The notes beneath the pieces were generated by a model that ran no database searches, was not told the origin of the DNA, and saw only the letters and a list, made by a program, of their open reading frames with translations. The position numbers were made by a program, and so were the translations under genes. Positions 26,668 to 35,682 of a stretch of 64,000 nucleotides of DNA are shown here, one piece after another. Where the stretch lies: assembly GCA_038524795.1 (NCBI GenBank), contig JBCBIJ010000001.1, positions 186,001 to 250,000 on the forward strand, written 5' to 3'. Position 1 is the stretch's first letter. Every line of letters starts with the position of its first letter. This stretch comes from CALBPI01 sp038524795 (GTDB lineage: Bacteria > Pseudomonadota > Gammaproteobacteria > Steroidobacterales > Woeseiaceae).

Positions 26668-26972
26668 CGTCGGGAGAACCCGCCTGAGCACATCTGGGTA
26701 AGAGCATCGTAACGAACCGTAGCGAAAGATTGCACACGATGTCGAGGATTCGTCGCGGACTATTTGCTATAAACATCACAATATTTCTATACACGGCCGC
26801 TAAAACTTAGACAAGGCGAGCAGTTTTTCGCTGAGCCGGTTCGAAACAATCGGATAATAGATCGGGAAAATCTTTCTTTAGAGGCCCGATACATCGGTCT
26901 GAACGCTGTAGTATCGCTCGGCCGAATTTCAGGGACAGCGGCGCGCCTGAGGCGCAATACGGGTTTACGCAC
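26668..26972 (+). promoter_or_regulatory. AT-rich leader region of the export operon with candidate promoter
   Basis: This 305-bp gene-free stretch is clearly richer in A and T than its surroundings. TTGCTA at 26764-26769 and TATACA at 26788-26793 are spaced by 18 bp and make a plausible sigma-70 promoter reading into the ABC gene, which would leave an untranslated leader of about 170 nt. No strong Shine-Dalgarno precedes the ATG at 26973. No clear hairpin or riboswitch is seen. Confidence 0.4.
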
Positions 26973-28727
26973 ATGGTCGATCAGCTTCTTGCCAAGGAAT
27001 CGTCGGTCGGGGACGTCCTGCGCTATGTGCGCATGATCCTTGGTCCCGAGCGCAATTATTATGGGCTGGCGTTTGTCTATGGCGTCGGCATCAGCGTCCT
27101 GTCGCTGGCGCTGCCCGTTTCCGTGCAGATGCTCGTGAACACAGTTGCCAACACGGCACTGGCGACGCCGCTGCTCGTCTTGTCGCTGACCCTGTTCGGA
27201 TTATTGCTGGCCTCGGGTCTGCTCAACGCGTTGCGAATTCATCTCATTGACCTGTTCGGGCGGCGTTTCTACGCACGCATGGTCGCCGAGATTGCCGTGC
27301 GCAGCGTGTACGCACTCAACCCTTTTTTCGAGGACTACAGCCGCGGTTCTCTGTTCAACCGCTACTTCGACATCATCATCGTGCAAAAGACGCTGCCCAA
27401 TCTGCTTGTGGGCGGTTTCACGATCGTGCTTCAGGCTGGCGTTGGCTTCCTGCTCGTGTCGAGCTACCACCCTTGGTTCCTGTTCTTCAACATCGTGATG
27501 ATCGCGCTCATCTGGGTCATCTGGTTGATCTGGGGCGGCCGCGCCATCGCGAGCGCCGTCGAGGTGTCCCACAAAAAGCACGCGGCTGCGCAGTGGCTCG
27601 AAGGTCTCGGTGCCTCCAATGGCTTTTTCAAGTCGCGTCATCACATCGCCGACGCCATGCGTCGCACCGATGAGGTGACGGCGACCTACATGGAAAAGCA
27701 CGTCAAGCACTTCCGCCACCACTTCGGTCAGACCATCGCGTTCCTGCTGCTCTACGCCGGTGCCAGCGCGGCGCTGTTGGGCCTGGGCGGGTTCCTCGTG
27801 ATCCAGGGTCAGCTGACACTGGGTCAGCTCGTGGCTGCGGAACTGGTGCTGTCAGTGGTGTTCTTCGGCATCTCACAGCTTGGCATCTACATGGCGTATT
27901 TCTACGAGGTCTGTGGCGCCATCGAGGAGCTCTCGCTGTTCTACGACGTCGAACAGGACGACCCTGACGAGCGCTACGAGCCGTTCACAGGCGACGGCAA
28001 TCTCGAGTTCGTGCACGCACGCGGCGACGCGCGTGGCCGCGAAGTGGCACTGAACTTCGGTGTCAAGGAGGGCGAGCGTGCACTGGCCATCGCGGAGAGC
28101 CATGGCCTGCAGCGTGAAGTCACCGATTTTCTGAAGCGCCACGTTAAACCCGTGGGCGGTTACGTGACTCTGGGCGGCCAGGACATCGATACGATTCACA
28201 TCCACGAGCTGCGCCAGCAGGTCATCGTGCTCGACCGCCCGAACGCGATCGAGATGACGATCAATGACTACCTGCGCCTTTGCGGCCGCAAGGCGACGGC
28301 ACAACGCGTTCTCGAAGTGCTGCGCATCGTCGGTCTCGACAACACGATCAACCAACTGGTCGACGGCATGGATACGCGCATCGCATCCACGGGCTGGCCG
28401 CTGACCATCGCCGAGACCATGCAGCTCAAGCTCGCGGCCGCACTCATCGTGCAACCCAAAGTGCTCGTGCTCAGCCAGCTCTACGACACGATGACGGGCG
28501 CGCACCTCACGGAGTCGCTCGACACCTTGCGCCGCGAGGCTAATACCACGGTGATCTACTTTTCGAACCGCCAGCGCAATATGGCCTTCGATCATTACCT
28601 GTATCTCGGGTACGAGCGTCAGACGTTCTTCGACGACTATCCAGCGCTGTGTGCCGAGACGGGTTACGACAAGTGCGACCCGGTCTCCATCACCTCAATT
28701 CCCGCGGCTGGCGGGGACGGAGCGTAA
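26973..28727 (+). CDS. ABC exporter-like protein with a degenerate ATPase domain
   Basis: This 584-residue protein has an ABC exporter membrane domain (about residues 20-315, six helices). The following domain keeps the ATPase fold outline but not its motifs. The Walker A position reads AIAESHGLQREVTDF with no GxxGxGK. The Q-loop Gln is replaced (VLDRPN), the LSGGQ signature reads LTIAE, Walker B reads VLVLSQLYD without the Asp-Glu pair, and the switch His is Asn/Ser (YFSNRQ). It should not bind or hydrolyse ATP normally. It leads an operon with HlyD-like and TolC genes. It could act with another ATPase, use another energy source, or be regulatory. Confidence 0.85.
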   Translation: MVDQLLAKESSVGDVLRYVRMILGPERNYYGLAFVYGVGISVLSLALPVSVQMLVNTVANTALATPLLVLSLTLFGLLLASGLLNALRIHLIDLFGRRFYARMVAEIAVRSVYALNPFFEDYSRGSLFNRYFDIIIVQKTLPNLLVGGFTIVLQAGVGFLLVSSYHPWFLFFNIVMIALIWVIWLIWGGRAIASAVEVSHKKHAAAQWLEGLGASNGFFKSRHHIADAMRRTDEVTATYMEKHVKHFRHHFGQTIAFLLLYAGASAALLGLGGFLVIQGQLTLGQLVAAELVLSVVFFGISQLGIYMAYFYEVCGAIEELSLFYDVEQDDPDERYEPFTGDGNLEFVHARGDARGREVALNFGVKEGERALAIAESHGLQREVTDFLKRHVKPVGGYVTLGGQDIDTIHIHELRQQVIVLDRPNAIEMTINDYLRLCGRKATAQRVLEVLRIVGLDNTINQLVDGMDTRIASTGWPLTIAETMQLKLAAALIVQPKVLVLSQLYDTMTGAHLTESLDTLRREANTTVIYFSNRQRNMAFDHYLYLGYERQTFFDDYPALCAETGYDKCDPVSITSIPAAGGDGA

Positions 28728-28730
28728 GCC

Positions 28731-29765
28731 ATGCCGTTTCGCGACCGTCACATTGAACACTTCAAAGTGCTCGCGGCACAGCGCGTGCCGCGCGTCATGT
28801 CGGCGCTGGCCTGGATTATGGCGCTGGGGCTTATCGGTATCGGCTGCTTCATGACCTTCGTCCCCTGGGTGCAAACGACAGCCGGTTTCGGCACGGTCAC
28901 CGCGCTCAACCCCAACGACCGGCTGCAGGAAATCAATGCGCTCGTGCCTGGCCGTATTCAGGAGTGGTACGTGCGTGACGGCAGCCCAGTTAGCGTGGGC
29001 GACCCGATCGTGCGTATCGCGGACATCGACCCACAGCTCATCGACCGGCTGCAATCCGAACGCACGCAGGTGATCGCCAAACTCACTGCCGCTGAGACGG
29101 CCGTGTCCACAGCTGAGATCGATCTTGAACGCACGCGTGCACTGTTCGAGGACGGCCTGGCGGCGCGGCGCGAGTTTGAGCAGGCCCGCATTCGCGTTGA
29201 GGAACTGCGCGCCACGGAAGCCGAGGCGGCTGCCGAGCTCACGCGCGTCGACGTCAACCTCTCACGTCAGTCCGTACAGATCGTACGCGCGCCGCGCGAC
29301 GGCGTGATTTTGCGTGTCTTCGCCGGCGACGCCGCGACCTTCGTGCAGGCGGGCGACGTCGTCGCCACGTTTGTGCCCAACCAGGTCGAACGAGCCGTCG
29401 AGCTCTATCTCGACGGCCGCGACGTCGCGCTGGTGCGGCCGGGTGCTAAAGTCCGGCTGCAGTTCGAAGGCTGGCCCGCCGTTCAGTTCAGCGGCTGGCC
29501 CTCGGTCGCCGTCGGCACCTTCCCAGGCGAAGTGGTCGCCGTTGACCCGTCCGCGCAAGCCTCGGGCCGCTTTCGCGTCCTCGTGGTGGAGGACCAGGTA
29601 GAAGGCGACGTACCTTGGCCCGACGACCGCTTCGTACGCTTCGGCGCCAGCGCTCGCGGCTGGGTCCTTCTCGAAACCGTACCCGTCGGTTACGAAGTCT
29701 GGCGTCAGCTCAACAACTTCCCGCCGCGTCTGCCCGAGACGCAAACCACTGCGGCCAACAACTGA
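28731..29765 (+). CDS. HlyD-family periplasmic adaptor protein
   Basis: This 344-residue membrane fusion protein has a single N-terminal helix (about residues 22-45) and a lipoyl half-motif (VPGRIQEWYVRDGSPVSVGDPI). A coiled-coil of about 75 residues (QSERTQVIAKL...LTRVDVNLSRQ) is followed by the second lipoyl half (IVRAPRDGVILRV) and a beta-barrel region. It should bridge the inner-membrane exporter and the TolC channel. It starts 3 nt after the ABC gene and overlaps the TolC start (TGATG), as in type I secretion operons. Confidence 0.9.
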   Translation: MPFRDRHIEHFKVLAAQRVPRVMSALAWIMALGLIGIGCFMTFVPWVQTTAGFGTVTALNPNDRLQEINALVPGRIQEWYVRDGSPVSVGDPIVRIADIDPQLIDRLQSERTQVIAKLTAAETAVSTAEIDLERTRALFEDGLAARREFEQARIRVEELRATEAEAAAELTRVDVNLSRQSVQIVRAPRDGVILRVFAGDAATFVQAGDVVATFVPNQVERAVELYLDGRDVALVRPGAKVRLQFEGWPAVQFSGWPSVAVGTFPGEVVAVDPSAQASGRFRVLVVEDQVEGDVPWPDDRFVRFGASARGWVLLETVPVGYEVWRQLNNFPPRLPETQTTAANN

Positions 29766-31210
29766 TGCGCGCCACCGTCATCACGCTGTTGCTGGTAACG
29801 CTGTGCGCGCCAGCGGCGCAGGCACAAAAACCCGTGCCATCGGCGTTGCTGCCGGAAACCGTGCTCGACAGCGCGGCGCGTCACTACCCGGCTGTCATTG
29901 CGGCGCTGGCCGCACGGCGCGGCGCCGTCGCAGCCGTTATGGAAGCCGAAGGCGCGTTCGACCTCGTATTCGAGACAGAGGGGTTCAGTTACGCCGGCGG
30001 TTTTTACGACGGCACTGCCGTGTCGGCGACGGCCCGGCAACCGCTGAGACCTCTGGGTGCCGATCTCTACGCGGGCTACAAGGTCTCGGAAGGCGACTTT
30101 CCCATCTACGAAGACGTCAACTTCACCAACACGGGTGGCGCCGTCAAAGTCGGCGTGCTGTTTTCGTTGCTGCGCGACCGCGACATCGACGGCCGGCGTA
30201 TCGGGCTCGACAACGCCGACATCGGCGTACGTCAGGCTGAGCTCGAAATACTTCTGACCCGCATTGGGGTGCAACGGCGCGCGCTCGTCGCCTACTGGCG
30301 TTGGGTCGCAGCCGGGGAGCAGGTGGCTGTGTATCGAAACCTGCTCGATATTGCGCTCAAACGGCAGAACGCACTCGAACGCCAGGTCGACCGGGGCGCC
30401 CGCGCGCGGATTTTCCTGACGGAGAACATGCAGAACATCACGCGTCGCCGTTCACTAGTCACGGCCGCGGAACGCGACCTTCAACTCGCGGCCAATACGT
30501 TGTCGCTGTACTACCGCGACGAACGGGCCGACCCCATCTTGCCCGTGGCCGCGCAGCTCCCCAAGAATGATCCCGCCGATGCACTCACAGCCGGTGATCT
30601 GCCCGCAGGTGACCTCGCGCCGGCCATGGCGCGGCGTCCCGAGCTCGGCTTGCTGCAGGCCGCCATTGAGCGCGAGCGCAATCGCATCGCGCTGGCCGAG
30701 AACACACTCAAGCCGCGGCTCGACTTCAAGCTGGAAGTGCAGGAGGCCCTGGGTGCGGTGGGCGAAGGCGGCGTGTCGCGCGATTCAACGGACACGATCG
30801 TCGGGTTGAGCTTCTCTGTCCCGCTGCAGCGGCGCAGCGAACGAGGCAGCCTGGATCGTGCCCGCGCCGCGCTGGAAGGCCGCGAGGCCGAGCGCCGCCT
30901 CCAGGAAGATCAGATCGCCATTGAAGTGCGCGAGCTACTCATCGACCTCGACGTTTCGCGCGAGCTGTTCCAGCTGGCGCTCCAGGAAGCTGACTTGTCG
31001 GGCGAGATGCGCGAAGCCGAAGTGCGTCGCTTTGAAAGTGGCGCCAGTGACTTTTTTGTCGTCAACGTCCGCGAACAAACGGAGGCGAATGCACTGATTC
31101 GGCTGGTCAGCGCCTCGTTAGCAATTCGTGAGGCGCGCGCAAACCTCGACGCGGCCACCGTAGACACCGCACGTCTGGGCATCGACCCCGACGCGCTGCC
31201 GAGCCGCTAG
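29765..31210 (+). CDS. TolC-family outer-membrane channel protein
   Basis: This 481-residue protein has a signal peptide (MRATVITLLLVTLCAPAAQA) and two long helical hairpin repeats typical of TolC proteins, with RRPELGLLQAAIERERNRIALAENTLKPRLDF in the second half. The ATG at 29765 overlaps the adaptor stop. It would form the outer-membrane exit duct of the export operon. The 3' end overlaps the convergent hibernation-factor gene by 4 nt. The exported substrate is not encoded nearby. Confidence 0.85.
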   Translation: MRATVITLLLVTLCAPAAQAQKPVPSALLPETVLDSAARHYPAVIAALAARRGAVAAVMEAEGAFDLVFETEGFSYAGGFYDGTAVSATARQPLRPLGADLYAGYKVSEGDFPIYEDVNFTNTGGAVKVGVLFSLLRDRDIDGRRIGLDNADIGVRQAELEILLTRIGVQRRALVAYWRWVAAGEQVAVYRNLLDIALKRQNALERQVDRGARARIFLTENMQNITRRRSLVTAAERDLQLAANTLSLYYRDERADPILPVAAQLPKNDPADALTAGDLPAGDLAPAMARRPELGLLQAAIERERNRIALAENTLKPRLDFKLEVQEALGAVGEGGVSRDSTDTIVGLSFSVPLQRRSERGSLDRARAALEGREAERRLQEDQIAIEVRELLIDLDVSRELFQLALQEADLSGEMREAEVRRFESGASDFFVVNVREQTEANALIRLVSASLAIREARANLDAATVDTARLGIDPDALPSR

Positions 31211-31554
31211 CGCGTCAGCTGCCGAAGCTCGCGCGTGGCCATGCGCTCCATCCGACGTGCGCGCCCCAGCGAACGTCGAACGGTGCGCCCGGCCTGGCGT
31301 GCCGCCTGCGAGACAGCGGCGTAGAGGTCGTCGCGGGTTTGCTGGACGGTCACGCCGCCCGAACGACCGAGATTGACGTCGAGCACGACGTGCTTGTCCG
31401 GTCCGCCGCGCGGGCCGTTCACATCGCTTAGATAAACGGTGACGGCCATGACATGGGCTGTGAAGTTGGAGAGGTGAAAGGCCAGCTGGTCGTAGACGTG
31501 TTCGCGGATCGCCGGCGTGACGTCAAAGCCCTGTGATTCAAGTTGGATTCGCAT
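31207..31554 (-). CDS. HPF/RaiA-type ribosome-associated protein
   Basis: This 115-residue protein has the hibernation factor layout: MRIQLESQGFDVTPAIREHVYDQL at the N-terminus, a strand with VTVYLSDVNGPRGGPDKHVVLDV, and a helix DDLYAAVSQAARQAGRTVRRSL, then a basic tail. Family members bind the ribosome decoding region in stress or stationary phase. The start at 31554 matches the usual N-terminus; a longer in-frame start exists. It is short-form, without a C-terminal dimerisation domain. Confidence 0.75.
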   Translation of the reverse strand: MRIQLESQGFDVTPAIREHVYDQLAFHLSNFTAHVMAVTVYLSDVNGPRGGPDKHVVLDVNLGRSGGVTVQQTRDDLYAAVSQAARQAGRTVRRSLGRARRMERMATRELRQLTR

Positions 31555-31723
31555 ACTCGTGTCCCCTGAGACAACGACTGAAATCCTACGCCGCCCGCGC
31601 AGCATCTTGGGTCGGACTTCACGACGCGGCGGTCAGGTCCGGCCGAATCGTCAAACCACTCTGGTTTTTCGAATGGACGGTAATTGAAAACTCGATTTTT
31701 CCGACACCGCTGATCTGCTAATT

Positions 31724-32971
31724 TTGTCGCTCAACAATAGGAATAGCACCGTGGCACTCAGGGCCCTGCAACAGTTCATCAAGCTCGAATCATCGGCCGG
31801 CATTTTGCTGATCGGTGCGACCGCGCTCGCCCTGGTGGTCTCGAATTCTCCGGCCGCGAGCCTTTATGCGGCCTTTCTGGAGGTGCCGCTGGTCGTGGCA
31901 TTGGGCGATCTCGCCATCGACAAGCCGCTGCTGCTCTGGATCAACGACGGGCTCATGGCCGTGTTCTTCCTGCTCATCGGCCTCGAAGTGAAACGCGAGA
32001 TTCTGGACGGTGAGCTGTCCTCGCCCGAGCAGATAGCCCTGCCCGGCGTCGCGGCCGTTGGTGGCTTCCTGCTGCCCGCGCTCATTTACGCGGCCATCAA
32101 CTACAACGATCCGGCCGCCATCGAGGGCTGGGCCATCCCGGCCGCTACGGACATCGCGTTTGCGCTCGGCATCCTCAAGTTGCTCGGCGACCGGGTGCCG
32201 CTCGGGCTCAAGGTGTTCCTGACCTCGGTGGCCATCTTTGACGACATCGGCGCGATTATCGTGATCGCCGTGTTCTACACGAGCAACCTGTCTGTCGCCG
32301 CGCTCGTGCTCGGAACGCTCGGCATCATCGGCCTGTTCGTACTCAACCGCATGGGCGTGCACAAGCTCGGGCCCTACATGCTTGTTGGCCTGTTCGCCTG
32401 GGCCTGCGTGCTCAAGAGTGGTGTGCACGCGACGCTTGCGGGCTTTGCGGTTGGCATGGCGATCCCGATGCACGCAACGGATGAACACGGCGAGGCACTG
32501 CCCTCACCGCTGCGTCACCTCGAACACGTACTACACCCCTGGATCGCCTACGCGATCATGCCCATCTTCGCGTTCGCCAACGCGGGCATCTCATTCGCGG
32601 GCGTTGAGCTCAACGTGCTCTGGAACCCGGTCACGCTGGGCATCGTCCTGGGTCTCTTTATGGGCAAGCAGGTCGGCGTATTCGGCATGGCCTGGGCCAT
32701 GATCAAGCTTGGCCTGGCACGACTGCCGGACGGTGTCGACTGGCGCCAGCTCTATGGCGCCGCATTGTTGTCGGGCGTCGGCTTCACGATGAGCCTGTTC
32801 ATCGGCTCACTGGCCTTCGAGCAGGGCAATTTCGAACACACGGTCGCCACACGCGTTGGCGTCATCACGGGCTCGTTGTTGTCGGCGTTTGTCGGCTACT
32901 ACGTGCTGGCAAAGCGGGAATTGATACCGGCAGACATTGGCACGCCGGAGACGGAGGCAAGTACGCCATGA
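31724..32971 (+). CDS. nhaA: Na+/H+ antiporter NhaA
   Basis: This 415-residue inner-membrane antiporter extrudes Na+ in exchange for protons. It has the NhaA signatures GLMAVFFLLIGLEVKREIL, PAATDIAFALGIL and SVAIFDDIGAIIVIA, the last holding the Asp pair that binds the ion, plus the C-terminal GVGFTMSLFIGSLAF. The start is TTG at 31724 or GTG at 31751. Its 3' end overlaps nhaR, so regulation by NhaR is expected. Confidence 0.95.
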   Translation: MSLNNRNSTVALRALQQFIKLESSAGILLIGATALALVVSNSPAASLYAAFLEVPLVVALGDLAIDKPLLLWINDGLMAVFFLLIGLEVKREILDGELSSPEQIALPGVAAVGGFLLPALIYAAINYNDPAAIEGWAIPAATDIAFALGILKLLGDRVPLGLKVFLTSVAIFDDIGAIIVIAVFYTSNLSVAALVLGTLGIIGLFVLNRMGVHKLGPYMLVGLFAWACVLKSGVHATLAGFAVGMAIPMHATDEHGEALPSPLRHLEHVLHPWIAYAIMPIFAFANAGISFAGVELNVLWNPVTLGIVLGLFMGKQVGVFGMAWAMIKLGLARLPDGVDWRQLYGAALLSGVGFTMSLFIGSLAFEQGNFEHTVATRVGVITGSLLSAFVGYYVLAKRELIPADIGTPETEASTP

Positions 32972-33888
32972 GACACCTGAACTACAGCCACCTGCAGTAT
33001 TTCTGGGCCGTTGCCCAAGAAGGCAGCATTGTCAAAGCGGCAGAGCGCCTGCACCTGACCCCACAGACAATCAGTGGCCAGCTCAAGCTGCTCGAAGAGT
33101 CGGTCGGCGAATCCTTGTTCGAACGCGTGGGCCGCGGGCTTGTGCTGTCGGATACGGGACATGTGGTGCTCGAATACGCCGACGAGATCTTCACAATTGG
33201 TGCAGAACTCGCCGATGTCGTTCGACACCGTAAATTCTCGGGACCCTCTGTACTCACGGTGGGCATGGTCAGCTCGATGCCCAAGCTCATCGCCGAGCGC
33301 ATCCTCGCGCCTGCCTTGGCGCCCGAGCAGTCGATCCGCCTTCGAATTCACGAAGCGTCGTTACAGCACCTGCTCGGCGAGCTGGCTGTGCACCGGCTTG
33401 ACCTCGTGCTGTCCGACCAGCCCATGCCGCAGGGCTTGAGCCTGCGCGCCTACAACCACCGCCTGGGCGAGAGCGGCTTGAGCTTCTTCTCGCAGCGCGA
33501 TGAGGCTGACAAGTACGCCGAGACGTTTCCGGCCTCGCTCGATGAAGCGCCCATGCTGCTGCCCGGATTGCAGACCGCGCTGCGCCGCCGGCTTGACGAG
33601 TGGTTCGACACCCATGAAGTGGCGCCGCGCATCGTGGGCGAGTTCGACGACAGTGCCCTGCTCAAGGCATTTGGCGAAGCGGGTGTCGGTCTGTTCGCGG
33701 CACCCTCAGCCATCGAGGACGAGATTTGCCGCATGTATGGCGTGGGCGTGATCGGCAGCACGCAGGACATCACGGAGCGTTTTTATGCGATCTCGCCCGA
33801 GCGCCGTATCAAGCACCCGGCCGTGGCGCGGATCACCGAGGTCGCGCGTACGGACCTCTTCTCGGTGCCCGCAGTGTCGGCGGCCTGA
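32968..33888 (+). CDS. nhaR: LysR-type activator NhaR
   Basis: This 306-residue regulator has an N-terminal helix-turn-helix (LNYSHLQYFWAVAQEGSIVKAAERLHLTPQTIS) and a C-terminal effector domain. Sequence features such as LVLSDQPMP and YNHRLGESG fit NhaR, which activates nhaA in response to Na+ in enterobacteria. The ATGA overlap with nhaA gives the usual nhaAR arrangement. It probably acts on the region upstream of 31724. Confidence 0.9.
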   Translation: MRHLNYSHLQYFWAVAQEGSIVKAAERLHLTPQTISGQLKLLEESVGESLFERVGRGLVLSDTGHVVLEYADEIFTIGAELADVVRHRKFSGPSVLTVGMVSSMPKLIAERILAPALAPEQSIRLRIHEASLQHLLGELAVHRLDLVLSDQPMPQGLSLRAYNHRLGESGLSFFSQRDEADKYAETFPASLDEAPMLLPGLQTALRRRLDEWFDTHEVAPRIVGEFDDSALLKAFGEAGVGLFAAPSAIEDEICRMYGVGVIGSTQDITERFYAISPERRIKHPAVARITEVARTDLFSVPAVSAA

Positions 33889-34014
33889 CCGCCGCCTCGG
33901 GTCGGAAAAAGCGCGCCGTCGAATCTGGCCTGCCGGTCCCGTACTTTGACGCGCGGGGCATTGCACGGTATGAAATCTAGTGGAAAGCACAAAAAACACT
34001 AGAAGAAACAGCGG

Positions 34015-35283
34015 ATGACGGGATTCAGCAGCAACACCAATAGCGTTCGCTCGGTGGTGGCGGCACTACTCTTTTGCCTGGTCGGCCCCCTCGCGGCCGA
34101 CAACAGTATCGACAACCCCTACCTGCTCGATGACGTGCTCGACCTCTACATCGAAGACGGCGCGTTTCCGTTCATTTATGCCCGTATCGAGGACGCCAAT
34201 GGGCGTGTGATCTATGAACATCAGGCCATAGACGACGGACTGTTGCCTGATACCGAGATCGACGGCCAAACCTGGATTCGGATCTGGTCGATGAGCAAGC
34301 TCGTCACGATCACGCTCGTCATGGACCTGGTCGAAGACGGTGTGCTGACGCTCGATGATCCTGTCGTCGACTACATCCCCGAGTTTCGAGACCTGATCGT
34401 GGCGACAGCCGCCGACGGCAGCGCGTTGACCGCAGCCGAGGGCGGCACCGCCTGCCCGCTGCGCACGGTGCCCATGGCGGCGACCATGACCGTGCGGGAC
34501 CTTTTGAACCACACGGCGGGTTTTCACTACGCGGTCACAGGCATTGACTGTCTGGACACGCTGTCGGCCGCCGCAGATCTGCCCAGCGCAAGCGACAGCA
34601 ACGACTTCATCAATCGCATCGTCGACATCCCGCTGATCCAGCAGCCGGGCGCGGACTATTACTACGGCACCAATACAACGGTGTTGGGCATCGTGGCAGA
34701 GCGTGCGACAGACACCTCGCTCGAGGAACTGGTGCGCACCCGCATCACGGAGCCGTTGGGGATTCGTGGCCTGCGCTACGGCCTGCCCGACGGCGCGACC
34801 CTGTTGCCGCGTTTCACAGGCAATGAGGGCGTGCTGCGCGAAGCGCGCGCGGGCGAGCTCGACATCTTTGGTGGCGGCCTGCCCCGCTATGGCGCCAACG
34901 TCGAGCTCTATCTGGGTGGTGAAGGCATGCTGGCCACGGCTGACGGCTACGCCGACTTCCTGCGGGTGTTCGCCAATGGCGGCACACTCAATGACTTCAC
35001 TTTGCTTGAACCCGAGACCATCGCAGAGATGACCGCACCGCACACGCTCGTCGACGATCCCAACGGACACAACGGCTACAACATTTGGGTCACGCGTGAG
35101 ACCGAGGACAGTGCGGGCGGACTGTGGCTGGGCGGCGGCTACGAGGGCACGCACTTCTGGATCGACCCCGTGCGCGGGTTTGTCGCCGTGGTCATGAGCC
35201 AGATTCACGCTGTGCCCGAGGCCGGGCAGGATCGTGACAACGCCTTTCGCGAGGCCGTCTACGAAGTGATTGTCACGCGTTGA
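34015..35283 (+). CDS. Secreted beta-lactamase-family serine hydrolase
   Basis: This 422-residue protein has a signal peptide (cleavage near GPLAADN). The SxxK motif SMSK (Ser92, Lys95) holds the nucleophile of class C/esterase-type serine hydrolases. A Tyr-containing motif (YYYGTNTT) and LGGGYEGTHFWIDP, in the position of the third motif, follow. Such proteins include esterases, D-aminopeptidases and peptidases, so antibiotic resistance should not be assumed. It stands alone between nhaR and the DUF4404 gene. Confidence 0.8.
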   Translation: MTGFSSNTNSVRSVVAALLFCLVGPLAADNSIDNPYLLDDVLDLYIEDGAFPFIYARIEDANGRVIYEHQAIDDGLLPDTEIDGQTWIRIWSMSKLVTITLVMDLVEDGVLTLDDPVVDYIPEFRDLIVATAADGSALTAAEGGTACPLRTVPMAATMTVRDLLNHTAGFHYAVTGIDCLDTLSAAADLPSASDSNDFINRIVDIPLIQQPGADYYYGTNTTVLGIVAERATDTSLEELVRTRITEPLGIRGLRYGLPDGATLLPRFTGNEGVLREARAGELDIFGGGLPRYGANVELYLGGEGMLATADGYADFLRVFANGGTLNDFTLLEPETIAEMTAPHTLVDDPNGHNGYNIWVTRETEDSAGGLWLGGGYEGTHFWIDPVRGFVAVVMSQIHAVPEAGQDRDNAFREAVYEVIVTR

Positions 35284-35298
35284 GCCGCGCGCTTGGGG

Positions 35299-35556
35299 CT
35301 AGATCCCGAGTTTGCCCAGCGTGTCGATGATCTCGCGCAGCACCCGGTTGGCCGTAGGATGCTCTGCCGCAAATGTCGACTCAAGCCGCCGCGCCTGTTC
35401 CACAACGTCATAACCCTCGTGCTCGTCTTCTCCCAACATGCCGTGGATGTCGGTGTCGAGTTGGGCAAGCGCCGCTCGCGTCACCTCGTCGAGCTCCGTG
35501 TGTTCGAGTTCGCTTCTAAGCCGGCTCAGCAGCCGGCGGACTTCGTCGTTACTCAT
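35299..35556 (-). CDS. DUF4404 family small protein
   Basis: This 85-residue, acidic, all-helical protein contains LLSRLRSELEHTELDEVTRAALAQLDTDI and HPTANRVLREIIDTLGKLGI, matching DUF4404. It has no membrane segment or known enzyme motif. The role is unknown. It reads convergently with the serine hydrolase gene, with a 15-nt gap. Confidence 0.7.
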   Translation of the reverse strand: MSNDEVRRLLSRLRSELEHTELDEVTRAALAQLDTDIHGMLGEDEHEGYDVVEQARRLESTFAAEHPTANRVLREIIDTLGKLGI

Positions 35557-35682
35557 CGTCGCGGTCCGTCATGGCCTCACATGATGGTCTCACAGCGGGC
35601 ACCCGGAGCGGAACTCGGCGCGGCGTAGCCCCACATCCCCTGTGAACGGCTAGAATCAAGCCCACACGGGGAGGGAAACACC

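Noticed and set aside
26973..28727. Frameshifted or pseudogene ABC transporter
   Set aside because: The reading frame is intact for 584 residues, with conserved spacing between the altered motifs, and the downstream genes are coupled. It looks like a diverged gene, not a damaged one.
34066..35208. Long antisense ORF of 380 codons opposite the serine hydrolase
   Set aside because: The sense frame has a signal peptide and SxxK motif; the antisense frame has no domain or ribosome binding site and is a product of high GC content.
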